Positions 3,615-11,435 of a stretch of DNA of 18,357 nt are shown in pieces. Each line of letters starts with the position of its first letter. Position 1 is the stretch's first letter. The DNA lies in assembly GCA_016286075.1 (NCBI GenBank), contig JAEERZ010000017.1, positions 1 to 18,357 of the forward strand, read 5' to 3'. The translations under genes were made by a program, and so were the position numbers. Source of the stretch: Selenomonadaceae bacterium. GTDB taxonomy: Bacteria > Bacillota > Negativicutes > Selenomonadales > Selenomonadaceae. Below the pieces are notes generated by a model. That model searched no databases and was not told where the DNA came from. It worked only from the letters and a program-made list of their open reading frames with translations.

Positions 3615-6299
3615 TTACGCCACTTGCCGCTTCACCAGCTCGGCGAAGATTCCGCCCTTTTCCACCAGCTCGTCAAAGCCGCCCTCCTCGGCGATGCGGC
3701 CATCGTCCATGACAATCACATGGTCGCAGCCGCGGATCGTGGAGAGGCGATGGGCGATGACGATGCGCGTCGCCTTCAGCTTGTCCAGGCTTTCCGTGAC
3801 AATGGCCTGGGAGCGGTTGTCGAGGGCGCTTGTAGCCTCGTCAAAGATCAGGATTGCCGGTTTGTTGACAAGCGCGCGGGCAATCAGGAGCCTTTGCCGC
3901 TGGCCGCCGGAGATGTTCGAGCTTCCTTCGCTGATAACGGTCTGCATCCCCATCGGCATTTCCGATATGTCCTGGGCGATGCCGGCCGCTTCCGCCGCCT
4001 CCCACGCGTCGTCTTCTGTCAGAAGTCTCGTCCCTACTATATTTGTGAAAATGTCGCCGGTCATCAGCTGCCCGTTTTGCAGCACAACTCCCATCTGCGT
4101 ACGCACCGACGGCAGGGAAAGCTCGGCAAGATTCTGCCCGTCATAAGAAACAACGCCCTTCGTCGGCGTTTCGAAGCCCAGAAGGCAGCGCACCAGCGTG
4201 GATTTCCCGCAGCCGGACTTGCCGACGATGGCGACGTTTTCCCCGGCGCGAACGCGGAAGCTGACGTCGTGAAGCACTTCCTCGCCGCCCTCATAAGCAA
4301 AGGAAAGATGGCTGACCTCCATCGCGCCGGTCAGCGTCTCGGCGTCGTTTTTATCTCCGGTGCTCTCCGGCACTTCCTGCAATATCGGACGCAGATTCTC
4401 AAGCTGCGGCTGGATGCCGAAGAATGTGCCGATGAAGCCCATGATGCTTCCCAACGTTCCGTTGAAGGAGGAATAGGCGGCGCTGAAGGCCATGAACTGC
4501 GCGTAGCCGATGCCCTGCTGCGCAGCCTTGCCGCCCGCGGCGTCCCCCGTGCCGTTCACCGCGATATAATACAGCAGCATCGTCAGAATAAAAGGCTGGA
4601 TGCTCGATATGATCGAAGTGTAGTTGTTCTGCCAGCGGAGCGCCAGTTCATAATTCCATTGCTTGCCGAAGTCCCGGCTCCATAAGTGGTATGCCTGTTC
4701 CTCGGCGCCCTGCACGCGGAATTTCGCAAGGCCCGCGAAAATCTGCTGCACGGTGCCCGCCGTCTGGTTGGACGCTTCAATGATTTTCCGTTGGAATTCC
4801 AGCACCCGGCGAAAGACGAAGAACTCGAAAATCGAGTAAACAATCCAGACGGCAATCGCCGCCGCCGTCAGCTTCAGGCTGTAATAGCACATCAAAAAGA
4901 TGCTCCAAAAGGAGAAAATGAAGCTGAAAACGGTGCCGACGAAGTTGCCGGACATAAGCCCCTTTGCGACGCCGAGACCGCCCATGCGTCCCGCCAGCTC
5001 GCCCACGGTGTAGCGGCGGAAAAATTTTGTCGGCAGCGACAGCAGCCTTTCCCAAAGCGCCGCCTCGGCGCTGATCTCGATCTTCGTCGAGATACGCATG
5101 ATCGCAATGGATCGGACGACGGAAAGAGCCGCCATTGTAAAGCTCGTGACCATCAATGCCTGTGTGACGGTGGCGAGCCCTTTCCGATCGAAAATCGGTA
5201 TGATGTCCTGAAAGATGGTCTCGGTGATGATGGGCGTCACCAACGGAATCAGCCCTGCAACCAGGCTCGTGAGAATAATGGCTCGATAGTCCGCCTTCCA
5301 ACATTGCCGGAACATGAACTTCAATAAATCCAGCAATTTCAGCACACGCGTCGGAAAACCGGCGTAGCAGGCAAACGCGTCCTTCGCGATTTGCTGCGCT
5401 GTCTCGTCCGTGACGGGAATGCCCTCGGGATGCTCCGCCGTCACCGCCCGATAGCTCTCCGGCGTTTCGGGAATCAGCGCTGCAAGCTTCTTTTCCTCGC
5501 CCCAATAGCCCAGCATGACGCCTATGTCTCGTTTATGCCAATCGTCGGGGAGGGTCACGAGGCGAAGCTGCATATTTCCTTTTTGCGAAAGACGGCGCAG
5601 GATTCCCACCTGATCCAGCCGCTTCGCCAAGTCGCCGGATAGCCCGATCTTCTCCGTGGGCATACCCATCGCTTTCGCGACTTCAGCGACGACAAAGGCC
5701 GCCTCACTGACGCCGGTTTCGTCCTCCGTTCTTTCGTAATGAATCTGCTCCTCGCCCAACAGGCTGCGAATGGAATTTTCGACGAGCATTTGCTTGCCCC
5801 AGGCACGGACCTTCATGCGGCGGGAAAGCCGCTTATCCTCGGAACCGAGCCGCATCCCGAGAAACATCGAGAAAATCTGCTCGCTCTCCATAAATTCCGC
5901 CATAAGTGCCTGATGTGTCTCGGCGTCTTTCAGCACCGTTCCGTCCCGCCACGACCGGAGAAGGTCGTCGCCCTTGTCGGCCAAGAGCCGGAGCCACGGA
6001 ACGTCGCCAAGATTCTTGAACCACGTTTCCATCAGAGGCTTCAAGATTTCCGACGTCTCCCCGTCGAAGGCTGCTTCTTCCAGCTCGGCGTCCTCGACGG
6101 CGCAGAGCACCACGCTGATTTCGCCATATTCGTCAAGAGAGGGAAACGCCGCTTCTCCCTCGCCGACCGTCATCAGGAAGAACTGCCGGAAGGAAACGTC
6201 GCCCGTAGTGACCGCGTAGACTTCCACACTGCCAGAAACCACGCGCACAAAGCTGTTCCCCTTATTCAGTTCCAACCGTTCCCCAGCGTTCAGATTCAT
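3615..6299 (-). CDS. NHLM-type bacteriocin export ABC transporter, permease/ATP-binding protein (ABC2, 894 aa)
   Basis: This is the second, peptidase-less ABC transporter of NHLM (nitrile hydratase leader microcin) export systems. About 330 N-terminal residues form a soluble part beginning with a cupin- or cNMP-binding-like segment (GERLELNKG...VSGSVEVYAV). Membrane helices follow at about 340-630. The ATPase has Walker A GKSGCGKST (693-701), signature ISGGQ (about 796-800), Walker B ILIFDE (816-821) and the switch His in IVIAHRLST (850). Total length fits the family. I chose the ATG at 6299 because the in-frame ATG at 6377 lies inside an inverted repeat; the upstream AAAGGG is a weak ribosome site. 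It lies 87 bp behind the peptidase-ABC gene. The two ABC proteins probably act together or as a heterodimer in the inner membrane. Confidence 0.93.
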   Translation of the reverse strand: MNLNAGERLELNKGNSFVRVVSGSVEVYAVTTGDVSFRQFFLMTVGEGEAAFPSLDEYGEISVVLCAVEDAELEEAAFDGETSEILKPLMETWFKNLGDVPWLRLLADKGDDLLRSWRDGTVLKDAETHQALMAEFMESEQIFSMFLGMRLGSEDKRLSRRMKVRAWGKQMLVENSIRSLLGEEQIHYERTEDETGVSEAAFVVAEVAKAMGMPTEKIGLSGDLAKRLDQVGILRRLSQKGNMQLRLVTLPDDWHKRDIGVMLGYWGEEKKLAALIPETPESYRAVTAEHPEGIPVTDETAQQIAKDAFACYAGFPTRVLKLLDLLKFMFRQCWKADYRAIILTSLVAGLIPLVTPIITETIFQDIIPIFDRKGLATVTQALMVTSFTMAALSVVRSIAIMRISTKIEISAEAALWERLLSLPTKFFRRYTVGELAGRMGGLGVAKGLMSGNFVGTVFSFIFSFWSIFLMCYYSLKLTAAAIAVWIVYSIFEFFVFRRVLEFQRKIIEASNQTAGTVQQIFAGLAKFRVQGAEEQAYHLWSRDFGKQWNYELALRWQNNYTSIISSIQPFILTMLLYYIAVNGTGDAAGGKAAQQGIGYAQFMAFSAAYSSFNGTLGSIMGFIGTFFGIQPQLENLRPILQEVPESTGDKNDAETLTGAMEVSHLSFAYEGGEEVLHDVSFRVRAGENVAIVGKSGCGKSTLVRCLLGFETPTKGVVSYDGQNLAELSLPSVRTQMGVVLQNGQLMTGDIFTNIVGTRLLTEDDAWEAAEAAGIAQDISEMPMGMQTVISEGSSNISGGQRQRLLIARALVNKPAILIFDEATSALDNRSQAIVTESLDKLKATRIVIAHRLSTIRGCDHVIVMDDGRIAEEGGFDELVEKGGIFAELVKRQVA

Positions 6300-6330
6300 A
6301 TCTGCAACCCTTTCTTTCAGAGTGAAGAGT

Positions 6331-6389
6331 TGAGAGTGGAGAGTGAAGATATTTGCGTTTTTCTCTCCACTCTTCACTCTCCACTCTTA
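6331..6389. repeat. Purine-rich inverted repeat between the two ABC genes
   Basis: Segment 6332-6348 (GAGAGTGGAGAGTGAAG) is the reverse complement of 6372-6388 with one mismatch. The right arm runs into the TAA stop of the peptidase-ABC gene. Both arms also contain internal GAGTGAAGAG-type direct repeats. It is a potential hairpin between co-transcribed genes that could tune expression of ABC2 relative to ABC1, or an intergenic repetitive element. Confidence 0.6.
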
Positions 6390-8603
6390 TTCTTCGCTTT
6401 CCCGCTCTTCAATCAAGTGCCTGTATGGTCCGTCGTGTTGCATCATCTCGCGGTGCGTGCCGCGCTCCACTACCGCGCCGCGCTCCAGTACGATAATCTC
6501 GTCGCAATCGCGGATCGTGGAAAGACGATGGGCGACGATCAGGCAGGAACACCCGCGATGCTTGATATTCTCCAGCACCATCTTTTCCGTGATCGGGTCG
6601 AGGGCGCTGGTGGCCTCGTCCAAAACCAAGAGCGAGGGATTCACCGCCAATGCCCGAGCAATTTCCAGCCGCTGCCGCTGTCCGCCGGAGAAGTTCAGGC
6701 CGCCCTCGGCGACCTTCGCCTCATAGCCGCCGTCCAGCTTCAGGATGTCCTCATGAATGCAGGCGTCTTTCGCCGCCTGCACGATATCGCTCTTTGGCAC
6801 CGAGGAATCGAAGAGCGCGATGTTTTCCGCCACCGTTCCGGTAATCAGGAAAATGTCCTGATCCACCGCTGCCAGAGAGTTCAGTATCACGGAGCGGGGC
6901 AGCTTTTCCCTCGGCACGCCGTCAAAGGCCACCGTGCCGCTCCATTCTTTATAAAGCCCCGTGACGATTTTCGCCAGAGTCGATTTTCCGCTGCCGGAAG
7001 CTCCCACCACGGCCACCCAGCCGCCGGGCTTCACGTGCATATTGAAATCCGTAAGCAGAGGTTTTTCCAGCGGACTATAACCAAAGGAAACGTCCGTAAG
7101 CGTCAGCTCCCCGGACAGCCTGTCCCGTGGGAAGGTCCGCTGCGCGTCGTCCTCCGGGAAATTCAGTTCGTCCACCTTGTAGCGGCGCACGTCGTTCAAG
7201 CGCTGCATCTGCATTTCCGTCGTCTGGAGCGTGGAGCCGAGCCCTAAAAGAGCGCCCACCGGGGCCTGAAAGCTCCCCATCAGGTTCTGGAAGGCCATGA
7301 ACATGCCCGCCGTCATCGCCCCGTCCATAATCGAGAAACCGCCGAAGGTCATGATCAGCGCGCCATTGATGCCGCCGAGGAGCGTCGGCAGCAGCGTCAC
7401 CGACATCGACCACATGGTCGTTTCCTGCGAGGCGGACAGCACCTTCGTCTGATAGCCTGACCATTTCGTGAAGAAATCCGCTTCGTCGCCATTGGCTTTG
7501 ATGGTTTCGATCATGCGGAGGCCGTTCATGGCAACGCCGTAAGCCTTGCCCGCATCCTGCTGGATTCGCATATTGAGGTCGGTCAAATGGCGGCGCATGG
7601 CAAAAAACATGATGATGCCAATAGAGCTAAACGCCACGCCGATGATTGTCAGCGTCACATTGTACTGCAAGAGCAAGAGAAGATAGAACACCGCCACGAG
7701 CAAATCCAATACCGCCGTCGCCGCCGGACCGGACAAGACGCCCGCGATGGACTCGTTGAAGCCCACGCGGCCCGCCACCTCTGCTGCGTACCGCTGATGG
7801 AAGAACTGCATCGGCAGCCGCAGGAGATGCCAAAAATAGCTGGACGAGTCGGCCAGCGTCAGCTTTCGCTGCCACGCGGTCAGCACCACGGCCCGGAGCC
7901 AGGAAAGCGCGCCCGTGACAAGGAACGAGACGGTCATGGCGAGACAGAAATTGAACATCCAGTCGGGATGTTTCCGCGTCAAGATGTCGTCCATGAAAAT
8001 CTGGCTCAGCACCGGAGACGCAAGACCGGGGATAATCGCGCAAAGCTCCAGGATGAAGATGAACGTCGCCGCCCATTTGTCCTCCCGCAGCTTGGCCCAG
8101 ATATCCGCATAGACGTTGTACCGCTTGCCTTCCTTGACGAAGCCCTCCCCCGGCTCGATGCGGAGCGCGACGCCCGTATAGGAGGTGCGGAACTCCTCAA
8201 AAGGCACGGTGCGCCTTCCCATAGCCGGGTCGTTCAGGTAGCAAACGCCGTTTTTGATGCCTTCCAATACGACGAAATGATTGAACTCCCAATGAATAAT
8301 CAACGGGAACGGACGATCAGGAAGCAATTTCAGGATATCGGAAGCCGTCCAGCGGTAGCCGTCGGCTTTGCAGTGGCGCGCCCGAGCCGCGCGAAGCACG
8401 CAGCTCGCCTTCGAGCCGTCGCGGTTCACGCCGCACTCCTGCCGGAGCATTTCCAAAGGAATCCAAAGCCCGTAGTGTGCCAGCACCATGCCAAGCGCCG
8501 CCGCGCCGCACTCGGTGGCCTCCATCTGGAGCACCGTCGGCACCTTCACCCGGGAGCCGTCGTCTTTGGAAAAAAGCCCCGCGATTTTGTCCAACACGCT
8601 CAT
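6387..8603 (-). CDS. NHLM-type bacteriocin export ABC transporter with C39 peptidase domain (ABC1, 738 aa)
   Basis: This protein cleaves Gly-Gly leaders and exports the released cores across the inner membrane. The N-terminal C39 cysteine-protease domain (about 20-150) has Q27 and catalytic C32 in QMEATECGAAALGMVLAHYG, H109 in NHFVVLEG and D125 in NDPA. Transmembrane helices occupy about 175-450. The ATPase domain has Walker A GASGSGKST (534-542), signature FSGGQRQR (638-645), Walker B LLVLDE and H692 in IVAHRLST. All catalytic residues are intact. It starts 4 bases after the stop of the HlyD-type adaptor gene and is followed by ABC2. Its substrates are presumably the five GG-leader precursors at 28-2660, encoded in the same locus. 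Confidence 0.96.
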   Translation of the reverse strand: MSVLDKIAGLFSKDDGSRVKVPTVLQMEATECGAAALGMVLAHYGLWIPLEMLRQECGVNRDGSKASCVLRAARARHCKADGYRWTASDILKLLPDRPFPLIIHWEFNHFVVLEGIKNGVCYLNDPAMGRRTVPFEEFRTSYTGVALRIEPGEGFVKEGKRYNVYADIWAKLREDKWAATFIFILELCAIIPGLASPVLSQIFMDDILTRKHPDWMFNFCLAMTVSFLVTGALSWLRAVVLTAWQRKLTLADSSSYFWHLLRLPMQFFHQRYAAEVAGRVGFNESIAGVLSGPAATAVLDLLVAVFYLLLLLQYNVTLTIIGVAFSSIGIIMFFAMRRHLTDLNMRIQQDAGKAYGVAMNGLRMIETIKANGDEADFFTKWSGYQTKVLSASQETTMWSMSVTLLPTLLGGINGALIMTFGGFSIMDGAMTAGMFMAFQNLMGSFQAPVGALLGLGSTLQTTEMQMQRLNDVRRYKVDELNFPEDDAQRTFPRDRLSGELTLTDVSFGYSPLEKPLLTDFNMHVKPGGWVAVVGASGSGKSTLAKIVTGLYKEWSGTVAFDGVPREKLPRSVILNSLAAVDQDIFLITGTVAENIALFDSSVPKSDIVQAAKDACIHEDILKLDGGYEAKVAEGGLNFSGGQRQRLEIARALAVNPSLLVLDEATSALDPITEKMVLENIKHRGCSCLIVAHRLSTIRDCDEIIVLERGAVVERGTHREMMQHDGPYRHLIEERESEE

Positions 8604-8607
8604 AGGC

Positions 8608-9603
8608 TCACCTGTTCCTGAGCCATTGGCTCAACTTGTGAAAGACTTTCTCGATCGGCGGCTTTCGCTCGATGATGATGCTGCCCTTGCAAAAACTGCC
8701 CGCCGTGACAGGCTTGTGCGTGCCCACCGACGAGGTCCAAAGATAACCGGATTCGGAATTCTCGTCCTTTACAAGGTCGAACGTAACCTCCATCACGGCG
8801 CTCTGCTGTGCCTGTATGATCCATTGGGCAAGCTGGTCGTTTCCGAGACGCTTTTGCATCGCCTGCATAGTGACCGGATATTGGGAAACGGAACGCACCG
8901 TACCCAGCAAGCTGCCTGACTGGGAGACGTCCACGCCGTTAGGCGCAAGCTGGATCGTCATGCCCGTTTGGATGCGCTTTCCTTTTTCCACGGGAACGTA
9001 AAGGACTCCCTTCAAATCCTTCCTGCCGCCGCTGAGACGGAGCGTACAGATGGGAACTCCGTTACCGACAGTGCTGCCTTCCTCGACGAGGATTTCATCG
9101 ACGATCCCGTCATAGCTGCTGTATATGTATGCCGAGGCGTCCTTTTGACCGCGGCGCATATCGTATTCCTGCACGCGGTTCATCGCGTCCCGCCCGCTGG
9201 TGGCCAGCTCCGGCCCGTACTGCGCCATCCGCGTCGCCGCGTTCTCCTGCGCTTGATCCACATGGGCGATTTGCTCGTCTTTTTTCACATGATCTCCGGG
9301 ATGAACATAGAGTTTGTCCAGTTTCCCGCCGGTAATCGTGGTCACGTTCACGACGCCCTTGGGGTCCATGATCAGCCCCATGCCCTCCGCCTTGACCGTG
9401 AAAGAACCGAAAATCGACCAGAGCACCACCGCGAAAAGCATAGCCGCCACCGCGATCAGCCCCATCCAGCTCACCGGCGACGTGATGGGAAGCACGGTAT
9501 CAAGTTTTTCCGGCGAACGCATCTTGTCGAGCGCCTCTTGACTGAAAATGCCGCTGGTCTTCTTGCTGTATCGTGCCGCCGCGCCCGTGTTTTCCTCCGT
9601 CAT
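8608..9603 (-). CDS. NHLM-type secretion adaptor, HlyD family (331 aa)
   Basis: This is the membrane-fusion partner of the NHLM ABC transporters. A cytoplasmic N-terminus of about 43 residues (SGIFSQEALDKMRSPEKLD) precedes one membrane anchor at about 45-67. A biotinyl-lipoyl-like half-domain follows (GGKLDKLYVHPGDHVKKDEQI). The helical insert is short (about 40 residues), with a second half-domain at SYDGIVDEILVEEGSTVGNG and a beta-barrel part. The short insert suggests it cannot reach an outer-membrane channel by itself. Its start overlaps the stop of the preceding gene as TGATG, so translation is coupled. The order adaptor, ABC1, ABC2 is that of known NHLM operons. Confidence 0.92.
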   Translation of the reverse strand: MTEENTGAAARYSKKTSGIFSQEALDKMRSPEKLDTVLPITSPVSWMGLIAVAAMLFAVVLWSIFGSFTVKAEGMGLIMDPKGVVNVTTITGGKLDKLYVHPGDHVKKDEQIAHVDQAQENAATRMAQYGPELATSGRDAMNRVQEYDMRRGQKDASAYIYSSYDGIVDEILVEEGSTVGNGVPICTLRLSGGRKDLKGVLYVPVEKGKRIQTGMTIQLAPNGVDVSQSGSLLGTVRSVSQYPVTMQAMQKRLGNDQLAQWIIQAQQSAVMEVTFDLVKDENSESGYLWTSSVGTHKPVTAGSFCKGSIIIERKPPIEKVFHKLSQWLRNR

Positions 9604-10787
9604 CAGCCTTCACCGCCTTTCCCGCTTTTCTCGTCCTCAATGGTGACTTGTACGCGCATATCGTTCTCCAGACCGTCGAAGTTCTCGACCACTACGACGT
9701 CGCCCTCCGCGAGCCCCGACCGGATCTCGATGTACGTCCCGTCGTTCGTCCCCGTCTCCACGTCCCTGCGTTCAATCGTCCCATCGGAACGCACCATGAA
9801 TACTTCACTCCTGGAAGCGTCGGTCATGGCCGACAGCGGAACCGAAAGACATTCGGCGGAACGTTCCGCCCGCACCGAAACCTTGTTGTAAGTCAGGGGT
9901 TCCAATACGCCGGCGCGGTTGTCGATTTCGCAGATCACGCGACGGATGCCCGCCGGCTCGGAAATCGGCGGCGTAATCTCCTTGACGACTGCTACGATGG
10001 TTTCATTGTTTCCTTTATTGCCCGGCGCGTATTCCGTATCGAAGGCTTTTTTCATGGCCTGCGAAGGAATCTTGAGCGTGACTTTTTCCCCGACAAATAG
10101 ATAGCGCGCGTGCTTATCGTTCAGCGTCGTGGAAAACAGCAACCGATCGAAATCCCCGACCAGCGCCAGCGGAACCCCGCCCTGCACATAAGAGCCTTCC
10201 CGATGATAAATAAGCAGCACCTTGCCGTCCACGGGCGACGTCACACGCTGGCGGGCTTCCTGCACGTAATACATATCCCGCTGTGCCTCGGCCTCCACAA
10301 GCGTTTCCTGCGCAGCCTCATACTGGGCCTTTGCCGCGTCGTATTTTTCCTTGGAAGTCGCGTTGTCCGCCAAAAGCAGCTCCTGTCGGCGATAGGTGTT
10401 GAAGGCCTGCGCCAGGGCGGCCTCCGCCCGACGCACATTCGCAGTCGCCTGTTGGATTTGCAGCAGCACCTGATCGTTTTCCAGCCGCAGAAGCGTATCG
10501 CCCTTTTGCACCGCGCTGTTCTTCTTCACGTACCACTCGATGATGCGCCCGTCGATCAGCGCCACGGCGTCCGCCATATTCTCGCTATAGAGCCGCACCG
10601 CGTCCATCTCTATCGTGGGATGCAGCGAACGTCTCTTCACCTTCGCGCCGGTCAGCGTCAGCGCGCGCTCGTCCATGCGGCGGGCAATCTGATTCTCGTC
10701 GCTGACGTTCAGCCAAGTTCCGTAACCGACCAGCGCTATCGCCAAAACGAGAATAGCCGCCAGACCTATGAAAAAGTATCGTTTCAT
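9603..10787 (-). CDS. RND/MFP-type periplasmic adaptor protein (394 aa)
   Basis: This is a membrane-fusion protein of the HlyD_D23/RND type. It has one N-terminal membrane anchor (about 5-24). The lipoyl half-domains are at about 76-105 and 181-205, separated by a long coiled-coil hairpin rich in Ala, Glu and Gln (about 105-175). A beta-barrel domain and a membrane-proximal domain (GTNDGTYIEIRSGLAEGDVVVVE) complete it. The long hairpin is the part that docks on TolC-like channels. No RND pump or MacB-type partner lies next to it. Instead it opens the NHLM export operon and is translationally coupled to the NHLM adaptor, so it may extend the exporter to the outer membrane. The ribosome site AGGAGG lies 8-9 bases before the ATG. 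Confidence 0.9.
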   Translation of the reverse strand: MKRYFFIGLAAILVLAIALVGYGTWLNVSDENQIARRMDERALTLTGAKVKRRSLHPTIEMDAVRLYSENMADAVALIDGRIIEWYVKKNSAVQKGDTLLRLENDQVLLQIQQATANVRRAEAALAQAFNTYRRQELLLADNATSKEKYDAAKAQYEAAQETLVEAEAQRDMYYVQEARQRVTSPVDGKVLLIYHREGSYVQGGVPLALVGDFDRLLFSTTLNDKHARYLFVGEKVTLKIPSQAMKKAFDTEYAPGNKGNNETIVAVVKEITPPISEPAGIRRVICEIDNRAGVLEPLTYNKVSVRAERSAECLSVPLSAMTDASRSEVFMVRSDGTIERRDVETGTNDGTYIEIRSGLAEGDVVVVENFDGLENDMRVQVTIEDEKSGKGGEG

Positions 10788-10840
10788 CGAGCTTTCCTCC
10801 TCATAGCCAATGCTCGAACATTCGCAAAATCATCCAATGA

Positions 10841-10890
10841 TGTCAAATTCTTTTGACAAAAATACCCGATAATGTCAAATACTTTTGACA
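10841..10890 (-). promoter_or_regulatory. Twin dyad operators before the exporter operon
   Basis: Two near-identical 18-bp dyads, TGTCAAA-N4-TTTGACA, lie at 10841-10858 and 10873-10890. Their centres are 32 bp apart, about three helical turns, so both face the same side. Each half-site includes a TTGACA-like -35 hexamer. The downstream one could serve the exporter promoter, but no good -10 was found at 16-18 bp spacing. The arrangement fits a dimeric repressor of TetR or MarR type; the regulator is not encoded in the window. Confidence 0.6.
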
Positions 10891-10899
10891 CTATCGGGT
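10857..10899 (-). terminator. Rho-independent terminator overlapping the distal dyad
   Basis: On the minus strand ACCCGATAGTGTCAAA pairs with TTTGACATTATCGGGT around a 4-base loop (10864-10899), with one G-U pair, followed by ATTTTTG. This has the form of an intrinsic terminator for a short transcript coming from higher coordinates. It would insulate the exporter operon from upstream reading. The same DNA carries the distal operator dyad. Confidence 0.6.
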
Positions 10900-11096
10900 G
10901 CAAAAAGCCTCCTGCCGAAGATGTCTCGCTTGGGATTTTCTACCTGCACAGTGCATACTAACATCGCACCTCCGGAAATCAAATGCGCATCGTCAGCAAA
11001 ATTACTCCTGTCTGCGGAGAATAAAGCAATCTGTATTCCCGTCAAAAAAATGAAAACAAGACGCCGTGCCTTTTTATGGAATCCTTGGATTTGCAT
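10875..11096 (-). other. Weak open frame of 73 codons in a small promoter-terminator unit
   Basis: The frame starts at 11096, lies between the promoter candidate at 11125-11153 and the terminator at 10857-10899, and runs into the terminator. The predicted product has a short hydrophobic stretch and an ISGG near its middle, but no ribosome site and no family I recognise. It may be non-coding; the unit would give an RNA of about 260 bases. Confidence 0.2.
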
Positions 11097-11124
11097 GAGC
11101 TATCGCTTCATCAAAATTTTCTTC

Positions 11125-11153
11125 ATTATAGCACATTTTGTGCACATTATAAA
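11125..11153 (-). promoter_or_regulatory. Candidate promoter with extended -10 and dyad
   Basis: On the minus strand TGC-TATAAT (perfect -10, 11130-11125, with the TGn extension) lies 17 bases after TTTATA. A second TATAAT sits exactly 21 bp upstream. A GCACA-TTT-TGTGC dyad fills the spacer, a plausible repressor site. It could fire the short unit ending at the terminator near 10864. Confidence 0.45.
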
Positions 11154-11282
11154 GGTTTTTCGGCATTTGACCGTGGGAGAAAAAGCCTGCTTTCTTCCCA
11201 TGCTGACCGAAATATCGCGGCACGGAGCCACGAGCTTTTTTGTCCTGCATCGAGCCTCAAATTTCTGTGGTAAGAAAATCCA

Positions 11283-11318
11283 ACTTTCCTACTTTCCTAC
11301 TTTCCTACTTTCCTACTT
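11283..11318. repeat. Tandem 8-bp repeat, (ACTTTCCT) x 4.5
   Basis: Four exact copies of ACTTTCCT, plus ACTT, stand in tandem in non-coding sequence. Such simple repeats change copy number by slippage. The distance to any start codon is too large to claim phase variation. Confidence 0.85.
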
Positions 11319-11366
11319 CAAAAATTTGAACACCTGTAATCGTTCCATTTTTTGCGGAAGACGACA

Positions 11367-11394
11367 GAAAACCCCGCCGAGAGACGGGGTTTTC
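11367..11394. terminator. Bidirectional terminator-like hairpin
   Basis: GAAAACCCCG and CGGGGTTTTC flank an 8-base loop. The GC-rich stem is followed by TTTTC on both strands, so it could end transcripts from either side. On the minus strand it would end an RNA reading through from the cobalamin riboswitch. Confidence 0.55.
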
Positions 11395-11435
11395 GCCTGA
11401 CGACAAAAGCCAGACGCATATTGAAAAAGGAGGGA

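Noticed and set aside
3495..9891. Several long plus-strand frames (3495-4685, 5739-7247, 7587-8621, 8968-9891)
   Set aside because: Each is antisense to an intact exporter, adaptor or sigma gene with clear motifs. They are Arg/His-rich without ribosome sites or recognisable domains.
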